A stretch of 46,012 nt of DNA from Candidatus Scalindua sediminis (lineage in GTDB: Bacteria; Planctomycetota; Brocadiia; Brocadiales; Scalinduaceae): positions 1 to 46,012 of the forward strand of contig VSDH01000024.1 in assembly GCA_008636105.1 (NCBI GenBank), in the 5' to 3' direction. The notes beneath the pieces were generated by a model. That model worked only from the letters and a program-made list of their open reading frames with translations, was not told the origin of the DNA and did no database searches. Shown piece by piece: positions 42,418-46,012 of this stretch. Position 1 is the stretch's first letter, and the number at the start of each line of letters is the position of its first letter. A program made the position numbers and the translations under genes.

Positions 42418-42645
42418 ATGATCAAAAGGTCAATAACTAGGCTAGAGATTGAAGAGGCAGTGATAAATGGAGAGATTATTGAAGAATATCCAGATGATAA
42501 ATATTCCCCAAGTTGTCTAATATATGGGAGAACTAAGACTGAAAGAGATTTACATGTTCAATTATCTTTTCCACCATCAATTATAATTATTACCGCATAC
42601 GATCCTGACCCAGAAACATGGATTGATTGCAAAATAAGGAGGTAA
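42418..42645 (+). CDS. DUF4258 family protein, toxin-like
   Basis: From ATG 42418, 75 residues: MIKRSITRLEIEEAVINGEI, CLIYGRTKTERDLHVQLSF and a final TAYDPDPETW. This is the DUF4258 pattern, RelE-like proteins commonly found as the first gene of a YgiT-linked pair. The same frame extends upstream for 12 codons encoding SEYRISDHAVKQ, whose SDHAxxQM segment is conserved in the family, but there is no ATG, GTG or TTG after the TAA at about 42379. So the true start is either non-canonical or damaged. The next gene starts six bases after the stop. Confidence 0.75.
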   Translation: MIKRSITRLEIEEAVINGEIIEEYPDDKYSPSCLIYGRTKTERDLHVQLSFPPSIIIITAYDPDPETWIDCKIRR

Positions 42646-42651
42646 TTTATT

Positions 42652-42876
42652 ATGAAATGTATCTTTTGTGGCGGTAAATTAGAAAGGAAAAATGTAACAT
42701 TTAATTATGAAGAGGATAATAAATATCTTTTTGTAGAAAACGTTCCAGCAGAGGTTTGCACATCTTGTGGGGAAAAAACATATTCTCCGGATGTTACAGA
42801 CAAACTCCTAAAATATTCAAAAAAGCAGTTTAAACCTTCAAAAACAATTGAAGTCCCAGTATACAGTTTTGAATAA
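42652..42876 (+). CDS. YgiT-type zinc-finger protein, antitoxin-like
   Basis: A 74-residue protein with two Cys pairs, MKCIFCGGKL and VCTSCGEKTY, forming the zinc finger of the YgiT/MqsA N-terminal domain. The C-terminal helix (VTDKLLKYSKKQFKPSKTIE) replaces the usual helix-turn-helix; it is a short form. GGAGG ahead of the ATG is good. Together with the DUF4258 gene six bases upstream it has the organisation of a type II toxin-antitoxin or related pair. Whether it binds DNA is unclear. Confidence 0.82.
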   Translation: MKCIFCGGKLERKNVTFNYEEDNKYLFVENVPAEVCTSCGEKTYSPDVTDKLLKYSKKQFKPSKTIEVPVYSFE

Positions 42877-43233
42877 CAAGATCATTTTAGGATAACAATT
42901 GAAAAACATCCCCCACTTCTTGCTTTCGCTCCCCCTAAAGGGGCCTACTTCTGGTTACAGAGCCTACTTTCGGCAGCGTGCCGCGGGAGCCGCGACTTTC
43001 GCCGCCACGGTGCAAGAAAGCAGTGGGGGTTAATAGGCTCAGGTTAAATATGCGCTGACCCAATACTGTTCGGCACGGAGTTTGATAAAGTAGTTCAACA
43101 GATAAGACACAGTGAGATTATTGTACTAATTGGTAATGGAAATACAAGTGGATACTAATGTATGACGAGATGGAGAAATGAAGGCACACCACCCCCACTA
43201 AACCTTCAAAGGTGAAAAGTCCCCTGAGAGTGG
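42877..43233. other. GC-rich palindrome and 78-bp repeat before IS
   Basis: No gene. CCCCCACTTCTTGCTTTC (about 42910-42927) and a near-inverted GCAAGAAAGCAGTGGGGG (about 43012-43029) bracket a GC-rich stretch (GTGCCGCGGGAGCCGCGACT). Positions 43059-43136 are the inverted copy of the 78-bp element at 1-78. Beyond it begins the 3' flank of the transposase gene, with GGTGAAAAGTCCCC at about 43211-43224, a possible terminal sequence whose partner I did not find. Confidence 0.55.
43059..43136 (-). repeat. 78-bp dispersed element, copy 2 (inverted)
   Basis: Read on the minus strand it shares the first 22 bases (TTACCAATTAGTACAATAAT...) and the last 27 (TATCAAACTCC...AGTATTGG) with positions 1-78, while the central 28 bases mostly differ. 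Both copies are exactly 78 bases between the same ends. The 3' end recurs a third time, at 44733-44760 on the plus strand. Confidence 0.75.
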
Positions 43234-44487
43234 CTATTTATTTTGATCTTCAATCTTAAGCCCTTCGATATGTGTCATGAGTTCGTCCATGGTAGCCCAT
43301 CCTTGAAAGTACAAGCAGATCATCTCGAAGGTGCGTTTAGTGGGTTTACGTCCAGTCCATAATCTGATTAAGAGACTGGCAATCAGAGCACAGTAGACTT
43401 GAATTTGTATCCCATTTTGTGAGAGAGATAATAGATGCTGGCAACCCAGAATACACTTAAACCATCTAAAGAAGAGTTCAATTTGCCAGCGATAACGATA
43501 GATGAGGCCGATAAGTTCTGCCGGCAAATCCATACGATCAGTGGCAATTAACAATGTGTGTTCAGGTGACCGAGTCCTGAATGTCTTCTTGCTGGAGACA
43601 CGGGATTTTCGTTTGTATCCTGAGAGTACTCGTTCATCAAAATAATGAATTTGTATAATTCTTATAGGCCTGGAGAGGTTGTCGCGTTTTTGTTCACTAC
43701 CAAGCCAGACAGTTCGATCAAACTCTACTCCAGCATTACGGTCTGCATCACTAAGTTGGTGCTCATCTATGATCTCGTAGCTTACATTGTCTCTGAGTCG
43801 TACAACAAAGGAACTGGATTTTTGGATAATCTTATCCAGAAAGCTATATTTGGCATAAGCAGCATCTAAACAATAGAGTTTGCCTGATGCTAAAGCAGAC
43901 TCAAGTTTAGCTATTTCACCCTCATTAGCATTGGTAACTTGAGCTCGAAGAGGAGTGCCTTTAAGGATATCGAATTCTAAATGTATCTTTGCAGCACGAT
44001 GGTCTTTATCAAGCCATAAAGCCCATAACATCTTTGGAAGTGCTTTGAGCAATGTACCATCGACAGCAACTACTGTTAGGTCGAGAGCTTGTAAACGTTT
44101 GTCCAAGTTCAAAGAACCAACCTTGCTGGCAAGTTCGCTGATGATGGGTGTAAGGAGTTCCGGGTCGAATATTTGGCTTGCAGCCGAGAGACTTCCCATG
44201 CTGGTTCTTTTGATACCGAGTTTACTTTGTACATTTTTTAAAGTACTGGCCTGTTGTATTGAACGTAATGCAGTAAGAATTGGATTAAAGAAATATAGTA
44301 ATGTAAGGCTTACGTATTGATCATAATGTAGTGTTCGATTGAAGCAATCGGCATGGCCGTGAAGCTGTTTAAGCAGTGGTTTAAAAGAGCGCAGGATGGA
44401 TAGTTTTTGTATGTCCTGTTCCTTGATTTCTTTGCTCTTATTAGCATCATCTGAATTACTCATAAATGGAATTGATAACAGGAGCAA
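43234..44487 (-). CDS. IS4-family DDE transposase
   Basis: A 417-residue transposase with an intact DDE triad: VVAVDGTLL (D1), KLYCLDAAYAKYSF (D2) and YRYRWQIELFFRWFKCILG, the Y-(2)-R-(3)-E-(6)-K signature of IS4. The N-terminal region has helical DNA-binding character (LKQLHGHADCFNRTLHYDQY). Start could be ATG 44463 (MSNSDDANK) instead of 44487; there is no clear ribosome binding site for either. It looks like a complete single-gene insertion sequence, but I could not identify its terminal inverted repeats. The copies of the AGTATTGG repeat on both sides are in opposite orientation. Confidence 0.88.
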   Translation of the reverse strand: MLLLSIPFMSNSDDANKSKEIKEQDIQKLSILRSFKPLLKQLHGHADCFNRTLHYDQYVSLTLLYFFNPILTALRSIQQASTLKNVQSKLGIKRTSMGSLSAASQIFDPELLTPIISELASKVGSLNLDKRLQALDLTVVAVDGTLLKALPKMLWALWLDKDHRAAKIHLEFDILKGTPLRAQVTNANEGEIAKLESALASGKLYCLDAAYAKYSFLDKIIQKSSSFVVRLRDNVSYEIIDEHQLSDADRNAGVEFDRTVWLGSEQKRDNLSRPIRIIQIHYFDERVLSGYKRKSRVSSKKTFRTRSPEHTLLIATDRMDLPAELIGLIYRYRWQIELFFRWFKCILGCQHLLSLSQNGIQIQVYCALIASLLIRLWTGRKPTKRTFEMICLYFQGWATMDELMTHIEGLKIEDQNK

Positions 44488-44799
44488 GGAAGAAAATCAA
44501 CTATAAAATAACATATAACATATTAGTATGTCGCAAGTTATGAAAATTTACAACTTACAGCATTAAAAATATTTTCAGGTATTTTTTTAACGATGCAGTT
44601 CGAGTAAAAAAAGCTGAAAAGAACCATTGGCATGTCCGACTGAGAACAGTCGGAGTGGGGAGCGTTATTAAAGAAGTTCCGAAAGAACTCCATTAGGTAC
44701 GGTGGGAATGGAAGATTCCAACGAAAATGTGCTATCAAACATCGTGCCGAACAGTATTGGCGCTGCCCCTATTTTATCTCCTATTTTTCCTATTTATTT
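44488..44799. other. Structured sequence beside the IS
   Basis: No gene. TCCGACTG-AGAA-CAGTCGGA (about 44634-44653) is a perfect 8-bp hairpin with a tetraloop. AGTTC-CGAAA-GAACT (about 44673-44687) is a second, and GGAAGATTCC (about 44710-44719) a third. The partial copy of the 78-bp element is at 44733-44760. The tight series of hairpins next to the transposase might be the IS end, or a structured RNA. Confidence 0.45.
44733..44760 (+). repeat. 78-bp dispersed element, partial copy 3
   Basis: CTATCAAACATCGTGCCGAA followed by CAGTATTGG matches the 3' end of the element at 1-78 and 43059-43136. It is opposite in orientation to the 43059 copy, so the IS transposase lies between inverted copies. 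Confidence 0.7.
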
Positions 44800-46012
44800 T
44801 TACTGTGTAAGCCCGGATATTCCAGCAATGACGAAAGATGCCAGTACGAAACCTATCACGATGTGGAAATAGAAGTAATATTTCGCAAAGCCATTCAGCT
44901 CGATCTCGTAGTGACGTTCGTCCAGTCTGATTATAGGTAGTATTATGTCTAAGCTGTAGAATAAACTCCAAATGATACCTCTTTCCCTTCCTTCTTTATT
45001 TCTCCAAACACAGAACATACCTGCTATAATAAAAAATATAATCCAAAGAATGGAATAATAGATACGATAACCATAACCAATTGCATATTTCAGTATTGTT
45101 AAACCACACCAGTTTAGCCCTGTCACCACTTCACTTCGTTTGCGTTCCCTACTAGTATAAAGAATATCCTTTGCCATACCCTCGAGGCCTGATTTTTGCA
45201 AAACGCTTGCAAGGTACTCATACGGTTGAGGAGAATAGTCTTTTTGTTTCCCCAACCATTCCTTTAACCATTTGAAGTCTCTAGTTGCCTCAACGCTACC
45301 ACCATCCTTAAAAATAAAAAACTTACCCAGCCTGTCATATGTAAAACCGTCCAGTTCTATATTATCTGGCCATGATTCCTTGGAATCTTGTAATACTCCC
45401 ACTTTAGTGTTGTGAAGCGTCAATTTCGAGACTCCATCCCACTCAGCATCACCTATGTCTGGCATATCAACTGTCTTTTTTGAACTAAGCCTAAATTCTC
45501 TACTGATACGGGTGCCAATCAGGTCAAAGGATTTGAATGTGCTGCCCGAAAGATCTAAGTTTCCTCCTATTTTTGCAAAGGCTAATCTTATTGGACTCGA
45601 ATTTATTATCTCTGCATTCTTCATATCAAGATTATCACCTACCTGCAGTAAGGTCATATCCAATTCACCGGTAAATTTTGAAGTATACATTTGTAAATCA
45701 CCCATTACCTTAGCGCCAAAAAGGATTATATCTGCAAACTCCGCTGAATCGCGCATAAATAGACTACTCTCTACCTCCAGCGAGTCCATGACCAGTGTGC
45801 CGGTGAATTTGGAACCAGTCATATCTATTTGTCCGCCTATCTTGGCTTCGCGGAGAACCACCTCTTTAAACTCAGCCGCGCCACGCATAAAGAGATGGCT
45901 CTCTACCTCCAGTGAGGCCATATCCAGTTTGCCGTTGAATTTGGAACCAGTCATATCTATTTGTCCGCCTATCTTGGCTTCGCGGAGAACCACCTCTTTA
46001 AACTCAGCCGCG
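44800..46012 (-). CDS. Beta-helix repeat protein with C-terminal membrane domain, 5'-partial
   Basis: The frame continues past the window end, so its start is not seen. The visible N-terminal part consists of pentapeptide-like beta-helix repeats (REAKIGGQIDMTGSKFNGKL, then SLEVESHLFMRGAAEFKEVV) in 44-residue units. Two units are nearly identical in DNA (132-bp period, 45817-45948 and on). Less regular repeats follow (KIGGNLDLSGSTFKSFDL). The C-terminal 100 residues have at least three hydrophobic segments (YYSILWIIFFIIAGMFC, SLFYSLDIILPI, YYFYFHIVIGFVLASFVIAG), like the ion-channel-type membrane domain found after pentapeptide repeats. It would be a membrane protein with a large soluble repeat domain. 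Confidence 0.72.
   Translation of the reverse strand, partial: AAEFKEVVLREAKIGGQIDMTGSKFNGKLDMASLEVESHLFMRGAAEFKEVVLREAKIGGQIDMTGSKFTGTLVMDSLEVESSLFMRDSAEFADIILFGAKVMGDLQMYTSKFTGELDMTLLQVGDNLDMKNAEIINSSPIRLAFAKIGGNLDLSGSTFKSFDLIGTRISREFRLSSKKTVDMPDIGDAEWDGVSKLTLHNTKVGVLQDSKESWPDNIELDGFTYDRLGKFFIFKDGGSVEATRDFKWLKEWLGKQKDYSPQPYEYLASVLQKSGLEGMAKDILYTSRERKRSEVVTGLNWCGLTILKYAIGYGYRIYYSILWIIFFIIAGMFCVWRNKEGRERGIIWSLFYSLDIILPIIRLDERHYEIELNGFAKYYFYFHIVIGFVLASFVIAGISGLTQ
45817..46012. repeat. 132-bp tandem repeat inside beta-helix gene
   Basis: The sequence beginning CAGTCATATCTATTTGTCCG at 45817 recurs nearly unchanged at 45949, offset by 132 bases (44 codons). The second copy reaches the end of the window, so further copies may lie outside it. 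Confidence 0.8.

Noticed and set aside
43211-43224. GGTGAAAAGTCCCC as left terminal repeat of the IS4-like element
   Set aside because: No matching inverted sequence was found upstream of the transposase start.
1-46012. tRNA, rRNA and CRISPR arrays
   Set aside because: No cloverleaf with a GTTCGAnTC arm, no rRNA-like block and no regularly spaced direct repeats of CRISPR size were seen on either strand.

Overview
The window looks like a piece of a low-GC (roughly 35-40% by eye) Gram-negative bacterial chromosome with densely repeat-populated intergenic regions. Lipoproteins, periplasmic proteins, an outer-membrane barrel, bactofilin, kinesin-light-chain-type TPRs, a geranylgeranyl-reductase-like flavoprotein, a monoheme CxxCH lipoprotein, several PilZ proteins and HDOD/phytochrome-type signalling suggest a planctomycete of the anammox type (Brocadiales). 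That placement is an inference from gene mix and repeat style; there is no rRNA or marker operon here, and I see no tRNA, rRNA or CRISPR array.

Layout. 1-5464: accessory region with small membrane proteins, a bactofilin, a frameshifted secreted nuclease, a PDZ membrane protein, and an intergenic stretch (1058-1318) that looks like a promoter, a multi-hairpin RNA and a terminator. 5657-11525: mostly minus strand. It holds a CBS-pair protein, a possible CsrA-like remnant, an outer-membrane barrel protein, four PilZ-domain proteins in mirror-image order (A, B, B', A') around a 5'-truncated histidine kinase, and a secreted 3D-domain protein. 11991-15479: an eight-repeat TPR protein, a small orphan gene and a B12-binding radical SAM enzyme. 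15605-22656: a housekeeping stretch on the minus strand with CysQ-like phosphatase, DUF456, geranylgeranyl-reductase family, an AGCS transporter carrying an extra soluble domain, a broken four-helix-bundle gene, MnmA and a site-2 protease. 22657-24028: a long non-coding zone with a nested palindrome and two repeat/terminator-like hairpins.

24029-28517 encodes a signalling module on the plus strand: a REC-HDOD response regulator that overlaps a membrane sensor kinase having two complete, recently duplicated ATPase domains, followed by an Rcp1-type response regulator. ArgG, a membrane protein, PanE/ApbA, an E. coli-like AroG and a THEP1-type NTPase follow. 34394-42005 is a run of minus-strand genes: parvulin, two very small proteins, an FNR-type flavoprotein, a HEPN-like protein, periplasmic MsrAB, a TIGR01777 epimerase-like protein, two exported proteins (one a monoheme lipoprotein) and a ChaN-PDZ lipoprotein. 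The end of the window has a DUF4258/YgiT toxin-antitoxin-like pair, an IS4-type transposase with repeat copies around it, and the 3' part of a beta-helix/membrane protein with internal 132-bp tandem repeats that runs off the window.

The most interesting items are the candidate ncRNA at 1058-1318, the flagellin-hook-IN-like insertion in the AGCS transporter, the in-frame 483-bp duplication in the sensor kinase, the mirrored PilZ cluster, the long flavoprotein frame without a canonical start codon, and dispersed repeat families that sit at gene ends.
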